Positions 52,114-63,776 of a stretch of 64,000 nt of DNA are shown here, piece by piece. The stretch's first letter is position 1, and every line of letters starts with the position of its first letter. A program made the position numbers and the translations under genes. The notes under the pieces are model-generated. The model saw only the letters and a list, made by a program, of their open reading frames with translations. It made no database searches and had not been told where the DNA came from. The stretch comes from Candidatus Dependentiae bacterium (lineage in GTDB: Bacteria; Babelota; Babeliae; Babelales; RVW-14): the NCBI GenBank assembly GCA_018266175.1, contig JAFEAY010000016.1:25889-89888 (forward strand), read 5' to 3'.

Positions 52114-52857
52114 TTACAGAAAAACCATCATTGCTGCTGCAGGAAGAACATGCAGTAAAATGTCGGCTGCAAAATGAGCTATCATTGCTGCTTCAAGGCC
52201 GCATTGAGTAAATAAAATGCCAAACATAATACCACTTATGCCATTGAGAAAAAGAACTCTTGCCACAATACTCACCGTAAGTGGTGCGAGCTTTGCTGCT
52301 GTAGGAAGATGCATGATTCCAAATAAAAGTGAAGAAATAATAATACTTACCGAAATCCAAGAGTCTCTCTTTTTTTGCCCAAAAATTCGTATAAGAATCC
52401 AAACAAAAAGCGAAAGAAAAAAGAGACGCAAGAGCACTTCTTCGTTTATTGCTCCATAGAATGAGGCCATAAATCCTCGAAAAAGTTCGATGTAGGTTGT
52501 TTCGTTAATACGCGGCCCACCCATATGCGGTAATAAAAGGTCCAGCGATAAAATAGACATACCAACACAAACACCACAAACAATTGATCGCCATATCAAG
52601 CAAGAAACATGCTTGAGTTCAAGCTCTTCAGAGAAAAATGGTATACGAAATCCTACTTGCTCACAAAGCCATACACCAGCCCAAGTGACAACGCCGTAAA
52701 AAGCAGCATCTTGAAGTATTTTGATCATCGCCATAAGAGACATGGGCGCAGGTAACCCCTTGAGATCGGTAAGCGAAAAGATATAAGGGATGACTGCAAC
52801 GCTGCCTAAAATACAAGCACCCCAAAGACGTAAAAAAACTTTTGTCCGCATAAGCAT
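52114..52857 (-). CDS. CPBP-family intramembrane metalloprotease
   Basis: 247 residues, about seven membrane helices. The conserved motifs of the CPBP (Abi/Rce1-like) family are present: EEVLLR in GAINEEVLLRLFFLS, FGIMHLP and the third motif IAHFAADIL. Relatives include the eukaryotic CaaX protease Rce1, but bacterial members have varied roles, such as processing of small peptides. RBS AAGGGG. Confidence 0.88.
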   Translation of the reverse strand: MLMRTKVFLRLWGACILGSVAVIPYIFSLTDLKGLPAPMSLMAMIKILQDAAFYGVVTWAGVWLCEQVGFRIPFFSEELELKHVSCLIWRSIVCGVCVGMSILSLDLLLPHMGGPRINETTYIELFRGFMASFYGAINEEVLLRLFFLSLFVWILIRIFGQKKRDSWISVSIIISSLLFGIMHLPTAAKLAPLTVSIVARVLFLNGISGIMFGILFTQCGLEAAMIAHFAADILLHVLPAAAMMVFL

Positions 52858-52965
52858 AACGACCCCTTCGTCAAGAATTATTAACCGACACTAGGGTATC
52901 ATGCTTTACACGCTCATCACAAGATCAGTCGATCTATCCGCTAGAATCTATGCTACAAAAGACAG

Positions 52966-52996
52966 AAAAGGCGTCTGGATTTTTCAGACGCCTTTT
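52966..52996 (-). terminator. terminator of the 53027-56014 gene
   Basis: 12-bp stem AAAAGGCGTCTG (52966-52977) / CAGACGCCTTTT (52985-52996), 7-base loop, T-tract on both strands. Confidence 0.85.
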
Positions 52997-53026
52997 TAAG
53001 AAACTATTTGTTCTATATTTTTTATT

Positions 53027-56014
53027 CTATATTAGATCTAAATCATCGTCACCATCTTCAATACGAACTTCACCATCTTGAAGAGAGCTCAGCATACTGT
53101 TTAATTGATCTCTTTGAATTCTAACAAAAACTCCTTGAGCAACTTTAACCAAAACATACTGAATACCAAATTCGGTAATTTCTATGATTGATGAATCAAT
53201 ATTTCCAGCAATAATACATGAGCGCTCACTTTCAGATAATTTCTTTGCCGCTTCTTGTAAGGCTTGGCGAAATGCTCTGAGTGAAAACAACACAGATTGG
53301 TACAATGGCACACCTTGATCATTATACACTAAGCCTTGATCAATATTTTCTTGACGTTGATAATCAAAAAAATTAGGGAGAAGCCTATTCAAGTACTCAT
53401 CATTCTCAATTACTTCTCTGTTCAAAAGAAATCCACCGCGGTATTTATCGTAATCTAAGCAATAGACAGACATTGGATAAAGAGAGATAACTGATCTAAG
53501 AATGTTTGAATCATTTGAATCCATAAGATCGTAAGCGGTATCAAGGTCAATAACCTCTTCACGAATGATGGCAGTAACATACATAACTGAGTTTTGATCG
53601 CAAGAACAAGCACTATCTTTGCACCCAACATAATGAGGATGTTTAAAGATGACTTGTCGCTTGAAGACTCCCTCTTTTTCTTGCACACGTTTTCCAGAAT
53701 CATAGCAACAAATATCTCCATCGTCTGGGTTATTTGCTAATAATCGAGAGACATAACCTGACCAAAAATTTCTGTTAAAACACGGAGGAAATACTGTTGA
53801 GCTTTTATGATCTATGCATTTACCAGTAGAATTACTCATCAACCAATCGCGAAAACTTACACCTGTTGAAGCATTTAATGCAAATGTATTAAAACGATCA
53901 ATATTATATTGATTAAAATCAATCTCCAAAGTGTAGCCGACATCGCAATGCAGATGACCACCACTTATTTGATAGGATTGCTTCATTTCATGAAATTCAT
54001 AAACAATACGCCCAATATGCTCATCTTTAACCAAAACCAAGCGATCAAAATTATTAATCAAATTAATTTGAAATCTATTTTTAATAAGACGAAGCATGCG
54101 AACTAAGTCTTTAATTTTATACGAATATAAGAGATTACAATCAGGTAATATCGCTTTATTGATATGCCCAACAATCATTTCAGCGGTCATTTGCAATACT
54201 CTTTGTGCATATTTTATTTTACCTATTATTTCAGCGTTATGCGTTTTTTCATACAAACCACAAGCCATTTCGTAATCGTCTAAAAGTTCTTTTATTAAGA
54301 GATTAAGTCGCTTATAGCTCCTTTGATTCCTCATTGGCTCATAGCGCTCACCGCAAATATGAATTATTTGTTGGTGAATACTCTGATAAACAGTATTAAA
54401 GCAGAGCAAATAATAAAGCGGAGAGCCTTCGATGCAATCACAAATCAATGTTTTATTATAAGAATTGCGAGCATGGCCAGGTGGTGAATACAATAAATTT
54501 TTAAAGTAATAAGAATCTGGTAACGATGAAGAACTGCTCGAGCTACCACCTGCTTGGTCAGCATTAAAATCTGAACTAAAATCTAACTTCTTACGTCCCC
54601 GATTTTGAAGATAATCAACATTAGAATCAAATCCAACAAAATAATATGCAAAAATATACTCTGCAAGTTTTCGATATCGAATACGAAGATCTCTATCTTT
54701 TTCGTCATTAAGTTTTAATAGATTCCTAATCAATTGCCTGAGCCATTGATCCTGATGAGCATCAAGCCTCTTTCTCCCACTTTTTGAGGCTACTTCTTTT
54801 ATGAGAAAACCGGATACTTCGCTATAAACATCTTTCAATATCAGTCTTTTTTTACAATCTGATAATCTAACTTTTAGATCTGCCCTGATAGCTTTAATCT
54901 CTTTTTGACGAGCATCAATACGTTTAATTTCATCCTCATCGTTAACTTTATCCATCTTTTTTTTCTGATTTTGAAGATTATTATTTTCTTTTAAAAGATC
55001 ACTTTCTTGCTGAGTGTACACTGCAAAATCAGCCCTAAGCTCATCGGCATCGGAAGATTGTATCCAATTATTATGAGCTTGCGTTTCATCAATTATTTTA
55101 AAAAATTGTACAAATAGATCTTCACTCAAATAAACGCATAAAGCTTGCGCAAATCGGGAATCTTCTTCAATTTTCTTGCGCTCTAATTTCTTGATGGTAA
55201 CATCTTCGACGGTAACATCTTTAACAGTAAATAAAAATCGAATTAAATCTGTAAAAACTGATTGCTCTTCGTACTGACAAAAATTATTAATAAATACTTC
55301 GATAATATCGATAGTTCGAGTATTTTGAATATGCTTTTTAGGAGTCTTTAAGCCAACGGGTGAACTGCCAAGAGAGGCTTTTTGCATCTGAGGACTTAAA
55401 CCACTTGAAAGTGAATCGGGCACCCTTGGAGGAGAGTCAAAAGATCCATCAACATTATTGTTATTATTATTATTGTTATTGTTATTGTTATTGTTGTTAA
55501 AATAAAAACCGACCGGTTTAGGCAATGAACCACTCATAATCGCTTGATTATCAGCATCCCAACTAAACCCAGAGCTTGTCGAGCTCCCTTCATAAACAAG
55601 CGCAGGCCTACTTGAACTTTTTTGATATTTTTTAGATTTTGTTTTTTCTGGTTTATTATAAATTTTTTGACGCTTTGATGGGCTCTTTATAGATGATGAT
55701 TGAGAATCCAAAATTCTTCGGTCATCCGCATCTCTTTCTTTACGTTTAAATGAATAAAAATTACCTTGTATTTCTTGTTCACCATATCTTCGCATGAATA
55801 AATCATCTATATCATCGATAAGATCACGGGTATCTTCTTCATCGGAATAACTCAATCCTCTACTGAAATCAAAGCTTTGCTCGTGAGAATCAGAAGACGA
55901 ATCTTCAGAAGATTCGTCAAAATCCATTCCATACAAATCAACAGCAAAAGATAGAAATAAAGCCGCAAAAAACATAAAACTATTTTTTAATAGCTTTTCA
56001 ACAGATAAAAACAT
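53027..56014 (-). CDS. large exported protein with poly-Asn tract and basic NLS-like clusters
   Basis: 995 residues from the ATG at 56014 (GGAGG 7 bases upstream; frame open to 56044). Signal peptide KNSFMFFAALFLSFAVDLYG. Residues ~25-245 are low-complexity: acidic/serine-rich start, basic clusters (FKRKERDADDRR, SPSKRQKIYNK, KTKSKKYQKSSSR), 15 consecutive Asn, and SP/TP-rich motifs that look like eukaryotic phosphorylation sites. The C-terminal ~700 residues are mixed helical with many Cys/His (e.g. DGDICCYDSGKR, HPHYVGCKDSACSCDQ), a possible metal-binding region. Not recognised as any known family. Composition resembles amoeba proteins and secreted effectors. Confidence 0.6.
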   Translation of the reverse strand: MFLSVEKLLKNSFMFFAALFLSFAVDLYGMDFDESSEDSSSDSHEQSFDFSRGLSYSDEEDTRDLIDDIDDLFMRRYGEQEIQGNFYSFKRKERDADDRRILDSQSSSIKSPSKRQKIYNKPEKTKSKKYQKSSSRPALVYEGSSTSSGFSWDADNQAIMSGSLPKPVGFYFNNNNNNNNNNNNNNNVDGSFDSPPRVPDSLSSGLSPQMQKASLGSSPVGLKTPKKHIQNTRTIDIIEVFINNFCQYEEQSVFTDLIRFLFTVKDVTVEDVTIKKLERKKIEEDSRFAQALCVYLSEDLFVQFFKIIDETQAHNNWIQSSDADELRADFAVYTQQESDLLKENNNLQNQKKKMDKVNDEDEIKRIDARQKEIKAIRADLKVRLSDCKKRLILKDVYSEVSGFLIKEVASKSGRKRLDAHQDQWLRQLIRNLLKLNDEKDRDLRIRYRKLAEYIFAYYFVGFDSNVDYLQNRGRKKLDFSSDFNADQAGGSSSSSSSLPDSYYFKNLLYSPPGHARNSYNKTLICDCIEGSPLYYLLCFNTVYQSIHQQIIHICGERYEPMRNQRSYKRLNLLIKELLDDYEMACGLYEKTHNAEIIGKIKYAQRVLQMTAEMIVGHINKAILPDCNLLYSYKIKDLVRMLRLIKNRFQINLINNFDRLVLVKDEHIGRIVYEFHEMKQSYQISGGHLHCDVGYTLEIDFNQYNIDRFNTFALNASTGVSFRDWLMSNSTGKCIDHKSSTVFPPCFNRNFWSGYVSRLLANNPDDGDICCYDSGKRVQEKEGVFKRQVIFKHPHYVGCKDSACSCDQNSVMYVTAIIREEVIDLDTAYDLMDSNDSNILRSVISLYPMSVYCLDYDKYRGGFLLNREVIENDEYLNRLLPNFFDYQRQENIDQGLVYNDQGVPLYQSVLFSLRAFRQALQEAAKKLSESERSCIIAGNIDSSIIEITEFGIQYVLVKVAQGVFVRIQRDQLNSMLSSLQDGEVRIEDGDDDLDLI
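55454..55498 (-). repeat. poly-asparagine trinucleotide repeat
   Basis: Fifteen codons of mixed AAT/AAC (ATT/GTT on the plus strand) encode an uninterrupted Asn run. The mixed codons argue for maintenance rather than very recent slippage alone. Confidence 0.95.
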
Positions 56015-56218
56015 AGCAAAACCTCCATTATTGTATGAGCACAAATGAAAAACCTGTAGCCTGTAAATAAAGGCTCGTGCTTAATCATAGTACAATAATG
56101 ATACCACATATATTCAATCTGTCAATTAACCTTAGTTGTAGGTTTTTTAGGAGTATTTTTTTCTTAATCCACACATCTTAGAGTTCGCTCGGCTCATAGT
56201 CTATTTTCTTAATATTTA

Positions 56219-56908
56219 TTACTCATTACCATCCCATTCACTCAAAAATTCCTTGATAAACTGCTCCATAACATTATGCCGTTTCTGAGCAATTATCTTT
56301 GCTGTTTTAGTGTTCATGAGATCTTTAAGCAAAAAAAGCTTTTCAAAAAAATGGTTAACCGAGGTACCTTTTGATTTTTTGTAAGTTTCAAAACAGGTAT
56401 GCATCACCGGTTTAATTTCTGGATCATGCAGCAGATTTCCCTTACTCCCGCCATAAGCAAAACAACGCGCAATACCAATTGCCCCTAATGCATCAAGACG
56501 ATCCGCATCTTGCACAATTTTTCCTTCAAGCGTGCGCATGGGGGTTGCAACACCGGCACCCTTAAACGAAATTGTTTTGATAATTTCTTGAACCTGATCG
56601 ATAACATCGCGCTGAACACCACACTGCTCAAGCCACTGACCAGCAACACGTGGTCCAACCGATTCATCACCATGATGAAACTTATAATCAGCAATATCAT
56701 GAAGCAGTGCACCAAGGCTTACAACAAAAATATCCGCACCCTGCTCTTGTTGCGCAATCCGCAATGCCAAAGAATAAACACGATGTACGTGCCACCAATC
56801 ATGCCCAGTTCCTTCTCCTTCAAGCTGAGAACGAACGAATTGAATAGTTTTTTCTATAATAAAATTATCGTGCGTAGCATTTTTTATTGGTTGAATAATA
56901 TCATGCAT
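56219..56908 (-). CDS. HD-domain phosphohydrolase
   Basis: 229 residues. Metal ligands of the HD superfamily: His in GHDWWHVHRVYSLAL, the His-Asp pair in GALLHDIADYKF, and a late Asp in QDADRLDALGAIGIARCFAY. This matches the YedJ/YpgQ type of cytosolic HD hydrolases, some of which act on nucleotides. RBS AGAGGAG. It follows the ankyrin gene by 26 bases and is probably cotranscribed. Substrate unknown. Confidence 0.88.
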   Translation of the reverse strand: MHDIIQPIKNATHDNFIIEKTIQFVRSQLEGEGTGHDWWHVHRVYSLALRIAQQEQGADIFVVSLGALLHDIADYKFHHGDESVGPRVAGQWLEQCGVQRDVIDQVQEIIKTISFKGAGVATPMRTLEGKIVQDADRLDALGAIGIARCFAYGGSKGNLLHDPEIKPVMHTCFETYKKSKGTSVNHFFEKLFLLKDLMNTKTAKIIAQKRHNVMEQFIKEFLSEWDGNE

Positions 56909-56934
56909 AATAACTCCTCTTTATCTGAAAATGA

Positions 56935-57489
56935 TTATCTCCAGCAACGATCGGACTTTCGCAAGTCCCAGGGAGTATCACCTTGTAGATTTTTTATTGT
57001 GATAGAAGCTCTATACTCTTCTAATAATTTTACACAGGGATGATGTATACTTGGTAAATAAAATAACGCTGCATGCAAGGGTGTCCACCCATATTTATCT
57101 TGAGCATCCACTTTTGCACCTTTTTCAAGCAATATTTGTGCACAGGCGGTATTGCCACGCGCAACTGCAAGGTGAAGCGGTGTGCTTTCTATGCTATCAC
57201 ATGCATTAACGAGATAGTTCTCAACTTCAATTAAACGCGTTACTTCTTGCTCAAGCCCCCACAAAACTGCAAGATGCAGGTCATTCCATTTTCTATTTTT
57301 TGCAACCTCTAAATCGCGTTGTATAAGATAATCACTTGATTGTTTTGTTCGTGATATCAAGTCAATAGCATGAGTAGGCATTTCACGGTAGACATCTAAA
57401 ACACTTTGCTCTTCTACCCCCTTAAGAAGCACCTGACTACAAGTTATTACCGTAACTACAACACTCAAAATAACACTCTGTACTTTCAC
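56935..57489 (-). CDS. exported ankyrin-repeat protein
   Basis: 184 residues from a GTG start after AAAGGTGG. Signal peptide VQSVILSVVVTVITCSQVLL. About three to four ankyrin repeats from residue ~65 (WNDLHLAVLWGLEQEV, STPLHLAVARGNTACAQILL, GWTPLHAALFYL). Leads a two-gene operon with the HD hydrolase. Confidence 0.8.
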   Translation of the reverse strand: MKVQSVILSVVVTVITCSQVLLKGVEEQSVLDVYREMPTHAIDLISRTKQSSDYLIQRDLEVAKNRKWNDLHLAVLWGLEQEVTRLIEVENYLVNACDSIESTPLHLAVARGNTACAQILLEKGAKVDAQDKYGWTPLHAALFYLPSIHHPCVKLLEEYRASITIKNLQGDTPWDLRKSDRCWR

Positions 57490-57653
57490 AAACCACCTTT
57501 ATACAAATAAAAGATATGACATCAAAGCAATCTGGTTATCATACAAACTGTTGTAGACAGACACAAGCACTTTCTTCTTGCTCAAATCAAAATCATCGAC
57601 TACTCTTTTATAAATTTTCAAATACCTTTCACAACAAGAATAAAGGAGCTTTC

Positions 57654-58280
57654 GTGAAAAAATACCTAAAAACTATTACTTTTGTTTCTCTTATGACGGT
57701 AAGCACTTCACTATTCATTAATGGTGAAACATTAACTATTAATGGCGTTGGTACATTTTCAGAAATTATCTCCAAAGAAGAAATCAACAATCGCGTGATG
57801 GAACTAGGTGCTCAAATTGATCGAGATTATGCAGAAATAGAAGACTCAATCGTCTTTATAGGTATATTAAACGGATGTTTGCCATTTCTTTCAGATCTTA
57901 TGCGAAATGTGAAACATTTAAGTAAAATGGAGACCGTTCGTGTCTCAAGTTACCATGGAACATTACAGTCATCAGGAACTATCCAACTCAAGTATGATTC
58001 AATAAAAGAAAACTCTCTGCAGGGAAAACATATTATCATTGTCGATGATATTGTTGACACCGGACTTACCATGCAATGGCTCATAGAACACTTCACAAAA
58101 AAAAGCCCTGCTTCAATAAGAATCGCTTCCTTGATTTTAAAAGAAGGCTGCCAATCAAGTCAAACTCCAAACATTGACTACGTTGGATTCATCAGCTCTC
58201 CAAAATTTTTGATTGGATGTGGCCTTGATTATAACGAAGAATACAGAAATTTACCGGGTATTTGGGCACTTACGTCGTAA
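57654..58280 (+). CDS. hypoxanthine phosphoribosyltransferase with N-terminal signal peptide
   Basis: 208 residues from the GTG at 57654 (AAAGGAG 5 bases upstream). PRPP loop IIIVDDIVDTGLTM, flexible loop VSSYHGTL, N-terminal SKEEINNRVMELGAQIDRDY and ILNGCLPFLSDLMR are typical of bacterial Hpt. Before this domain lies KKYLKTITFVSLMTVSTSLF, a likely signal peptide, not part of normal Hpt. The enzyme makes IMP/GMP from bases and PRPP; PRPP is cytosolic, so an exported form is odd. Either it is secreted into host cytosol, or the N-terminus acts as a membrane anchor facing inward. Purine salvage fits a parasite. Confidence 0.88.
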   Translation: MKKYLKTITFVSLMTVSTSLFINGETLTINGVGTFSEIISKEEINNRVMELGAQIDRDYAEIEDSIVFIGILNGCLPFLSDLMRNVKHLSKMETVRVSSYHGTLQSSGTIQLKYDSIKENSLQGKHIIIVDDIVDTGLTMQWLIEHFTKKSPASIRIASLILKEGCQSSQTPNIDYVGFISSPKFLIGCGLDYNEEYRNLPGIWALTS

Positions 58281-58302
58281 AAAATAAAATCTCCCCAAAA
58301 TA

Positions 58303-58332
58303 AAAGGCGTACACATCTTTAGGTACGCCTTT
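58303..58332. terminator. bidirectional terminator
   Basis: AAAGGCGTAC (58303-58312) / GTACGCCTTT (58323-58332), 10-base loop, between convergent genes. Confidence 0.82.
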
Positions 58333-58405
58333 CTTATTTTAATTTTTTGAGTAATCAGTTTCAATGTAACAAGTAGGAAAATAAAGCCTATCTCTTTGAC
58401 AACAC

Positions 58406-59404
58406 TTATTGATCGCTTGATATGAATCTTTTAAGGGCTTGAGCTAAAAACTCAGACGCCTGAAGCACAATTGATAGATGCGATGCATCAAAAACAAGCT
58501 GGGCAGATGATTTACTTTTTACTTCTTCACTCAAATGCTGATTAAACCCAACCAACTTTTCTGGAATAAACTGCTCATCGCGACTTCCTACAAAAAGAGC
58601 ACACGGCTTTTTGAGCTTGCCAAACAACCCTTTAGCATTGTACGGCGATGTTGCAATTGCCATCGTAGTTGTATAAGAAGTAATAATATGAGAATCTTGC
58701 TTCATCAAGCGTTCTGGATAATTGAAAAAAACCGCTTTAGTGTGGCTTAATAACCAGCCGGCTGAGAGCATATGAGCTATAATTGCCCAGATTCTAACAT
58801 TTTTAACAAATCGCTGATCAGGCTGCACTGTATCGGAGTCACCACCTAAAAATGGGGCAATAAGAAAATAACCATCAACTAAATTACTCGTTTCCCAGCC
58901 ACTATAATTAAGTATGACACCGCCGCCTGAAGAATGACCTCCAAGAAAGAGTGGCAAGCTTGGATATTTTTCTTTCACTAAGCGCACAGTATCATCGACA
59001 TCCAGCCAGACCTGTTGAGCACTGGGTGCGTCACCTCGCGGCCCACCAGAGTTTCCATGCCCTCGAAGGTCTGCCAGAAAAACTGCTACAGGAAATTTCT
59101 GTGTCAATTCTCGCGCCATATTTTGATAAAGCTGATTACTCCAAAAACCACCACCATGATAAAAAATAAGCGTAGCTTGCGGTGCTGTTTCAGATAAAAA
59201 AGAATAGTAAGCAAGATTGAGGCCATCTGAAGATTTTAAAAATTCTGGCCGCTTTAAACCATTCTCAGAATCTATGTTTTGAACCTCTTCAAAATGGAGT
59301 GAGTCTTCCATAATATCCTCTGTATTATTTTGTGTGCTGAGTAAATAAATTGGAGTGCTCGCTGACAAGGCGAATAGAGCAACAAGTAATAATGCTTTTT
59401 TCAT
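58406..59404 (-). CDS. exported alpha/beta hydrolase (lysophospholipase/lipase-like)
   Basis: 332 residues from the ATG at 59404 (AGAAGAGA upstream; frame open to 59425). Signal peptide KKALLLVALFALSASTPIYL. Oxyanion-type ATLIFYHGGGFW, VFLADLRGHGNSGG, nucleophile elbow FLGGHSSGGGVIL, and a late catalytic His in VFDASHLSIVL: Ser-Asp-His hydrolase of the monoglyceride lipase/Hydrolase_4 group. It probably acts on lipids or esters in the periplasm or outside the cell. Confidence 0.85.
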   Translation of the reverse strand: MKKALLLVALFALSASTPIYLLSTQNNTEDIMEDSLHFEEVQNIDSENGLKRPEFLKSSDGLNLAYYSFLSETAPQATLIFYHGGGFWSNQLYQNMARELTQKFPVAVFLADLRGHGNSGGPRGDAPSAQQVWLDVDDTVRLVKEKYPSLPLFLGGHSSGGGVILNYSGWETSNLVDGYFLIAPFLGGDSDTVQPDQRFVKNVRIWAIIAHMLSAGWLLSHTKAVFFNYPERLMKQDSHIITSYTTTMAIATSPYNAKGLFGKLKKPCALFVGSRDEQFIPEKLVGFNQHLSEEVKSKSSAQLVFDASHLSIVLQASEFLAQALKRFISSDQ

Positions 59405-59485
59405 AATCTCTTCTATCGTCAACACTTATAAACTTATTCTAATGGAATAACATAAAACAATACTCGCTCAAAAGAGATCTTTGTA

Positions 59486-59929
59486 TTATAACAAAGCAAA
59501 AAAATACTTTACCGTTAATATAAAAGTCACCACCGTAATGCTATGCAAAATCAGATGCTCAAGATTTGGAATTGGGTGATCATTGATGGCCGGTAAAATA
59601 ATAATCGTTGATTTAAACTTTTTATTATAAACAGTCTTCCAAAGCTCAGTTGGCCCAAAAAAGTATGGCTTCCACCAGGTAAAATATTCACCCATTAATA
59701 ACAATATAAAAAGAACAACCGAAACTCCAGCCATAATTTTACCGCCAAATAGCGTTGCAAAAATTGGAATCCCCATAGCAAATGCACAGCTTCCACATTC
59801 CAAAAGCTGCTGCTTACGCGTATAACTTTTGATATTATTAAACGGATACAAATCAAAAATTGTCGTTACTTGATGGTATACCAGATGAAATACCTGAAAA
59901 AACAGGGCTAGCCGCCACAATGTAAACAT
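59486..59929 (-). CDS. small integral membrane protein of unknown function
   Basis: 147 residues from the ATG at 59929 (GGGAG 5 bases upstream). Four hydrophobic segments (~3-22, 45-63, 67-84, 125-145). The two-tryptophan stretch EYFTWWKPYFFGPTELWK in the middle is notable. No family recognised. It starts only 14 bases after the rRNA terminator, so it may be transcribed by limited readthrough or by a promoter within the 5S spacer. Confidence 0.55.
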   Translation of the reverse strand: MFTLWRLALFFQVFHLVYHQVTTIFDLYPFNNIKSYTRKQQLLECGSCAFAMGIPIFATLFGGKIMAGVSVVLFILLLMGEYFTWWKPYFFGPTELWKTVYNKKFKSTIIILPAINDHPIPNLEHLILHSITVVTFILTVKYFFALL

Positions 59930-59942
59930 AAAAACTCCCAAT

Positions 59943-59972
59943 AAAAAAACCCCTAACTTTTACATTAGGGGT
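59943..59972 (-). terminator. rRNA operon terminator (after distal 5S)
   Basis: On the minus strand: ACCCCTAA/TTAGGGGT stem (59949-59956 with 59965-59972), loop 8 bases, followed by T7. Confidence 0.85.
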
Positions 59973-59983
59973 CAAATTTAATT

Positions 59984-60096
59984 CTGGCAGGACCTATTTT
60001 CCCGGGCCGTTACCAGCCAAGTATCTTGGGCGCGTGTTGCTTAACTGCTGTATTCGGAATGGGAACAGGTGTTTCCAACAAGCTATAGCCACCAGA
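59984..60096 (-). rRNA. rrf: 5S ribosomal RNA, distal copy
   Basis: About 113 nt. Minus-strand reading begins TGGTGGCTATAG and contains the conserved CCCATTCCGAAT and GGTAACGG blocks and the terminal CCTGCCAG, pairing with the 5' end. Identical to the proximal copy except for edge bases. Confidence 0.93.
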
Positions 60097-60193
60097 AATT
60101 TTGCATGATTCATTTAAGAATCAAAAGTTATAATAAATTTTTAAAATCTTATGCGCTTGATAGCAATTCCAGCGTAAGAATTATAATTTTCTC

Positions 60194-60226
60194 GAAAAAG
60201 AAACCCTCGACTTTTACATCGAGGGT
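60194..60226 (-). terminator. terminator between the two 5S genes
   Basis: Minus strand: ACCCTCGA / TCGAGGGT stem (60203-60210 with 60219-60226), same 8-base loop as the distal terminator, followed by TTCTTTTTC. Implies that many transcripts end after the first 5S. Confidence 0.75.
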
Positions 60227-60238
60227 CCTAAATTAATC

Positions 60239-60350
60239 CTGGCAGGACCTATTTTCCCGGGCCGTTACCAGCCAAGTATCTTGGGCGCGTGTTGCTTAAC
60301 TGCTGTATTCGGAATGGGAACAGGTGTTTCCAACAAGCTATAGCCACCAG
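60239..60350 (-). rRNA. rrf: 5S ribosomal RNA, proximal copy
   Basis: About 112 nt, same sequence as the distal copy. Located ~210 bases after the 23S 3' end. The gap contains a GAGTGTACG/CGTACACTC stem (60410-60435), probably a processing structure. Confidence 0.93.
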
Positions 60351-60560
60351 GAAATTTTGTATGATTCATTTAAGAATCAAAAGTTATAATAAATTTTTAA
60401 GATCTTGAGTGTACGCGATTGCTCACGTACACTCAGATTTTTTATAGTCTAATTTGCGATATAAATTCAGAGATAGATTTACTCATTAACAATTAATAGA
60501 GTCTCAGTTTTTACTTTATCTACGTCTGCCTTACGACAAACGCAAGTTGTAGTTTTAAAT

Positions 60561-63556
<2,996 letters not shown>

Positions 63557-63776
63557 TCTACAAACTCTCATTAACTGTCTTGAGTAAACCCAATTAATTT
63601 GTTCGCGTATTACTTATATCATTAGACTATATATTTCAAAGATCTTAAATCTTTCTTCAATTCAATTTGAATGTGCTAGATAGTATAGCGATTTTTATAC
63701 CTGAGTCAAGAGAATCTCTAAATTTTTATTACACCTGTATAGGCGCTAGAAACAAGTTCTAGCATTAATCTCCCTC
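63557..63776 (-). other. 16S-23S spacer without tRNA genes
   Basis: About 220 AT-rich bases. No tRNA-Ile or tRNA-Ala cloverleaf or TTCGA T-loop block is seen. A hairpin of GCTAGAAC/GTTCTAGC type (~63746-63764) lies close to the 16S end, probably a processing stem. Confidence 0.7.

Noticed and set aside
63557-63776. tRNA in the 16S-23S spacer
   Set aside because: No cloverleaf or conserved D/T-loop blocks could be found.
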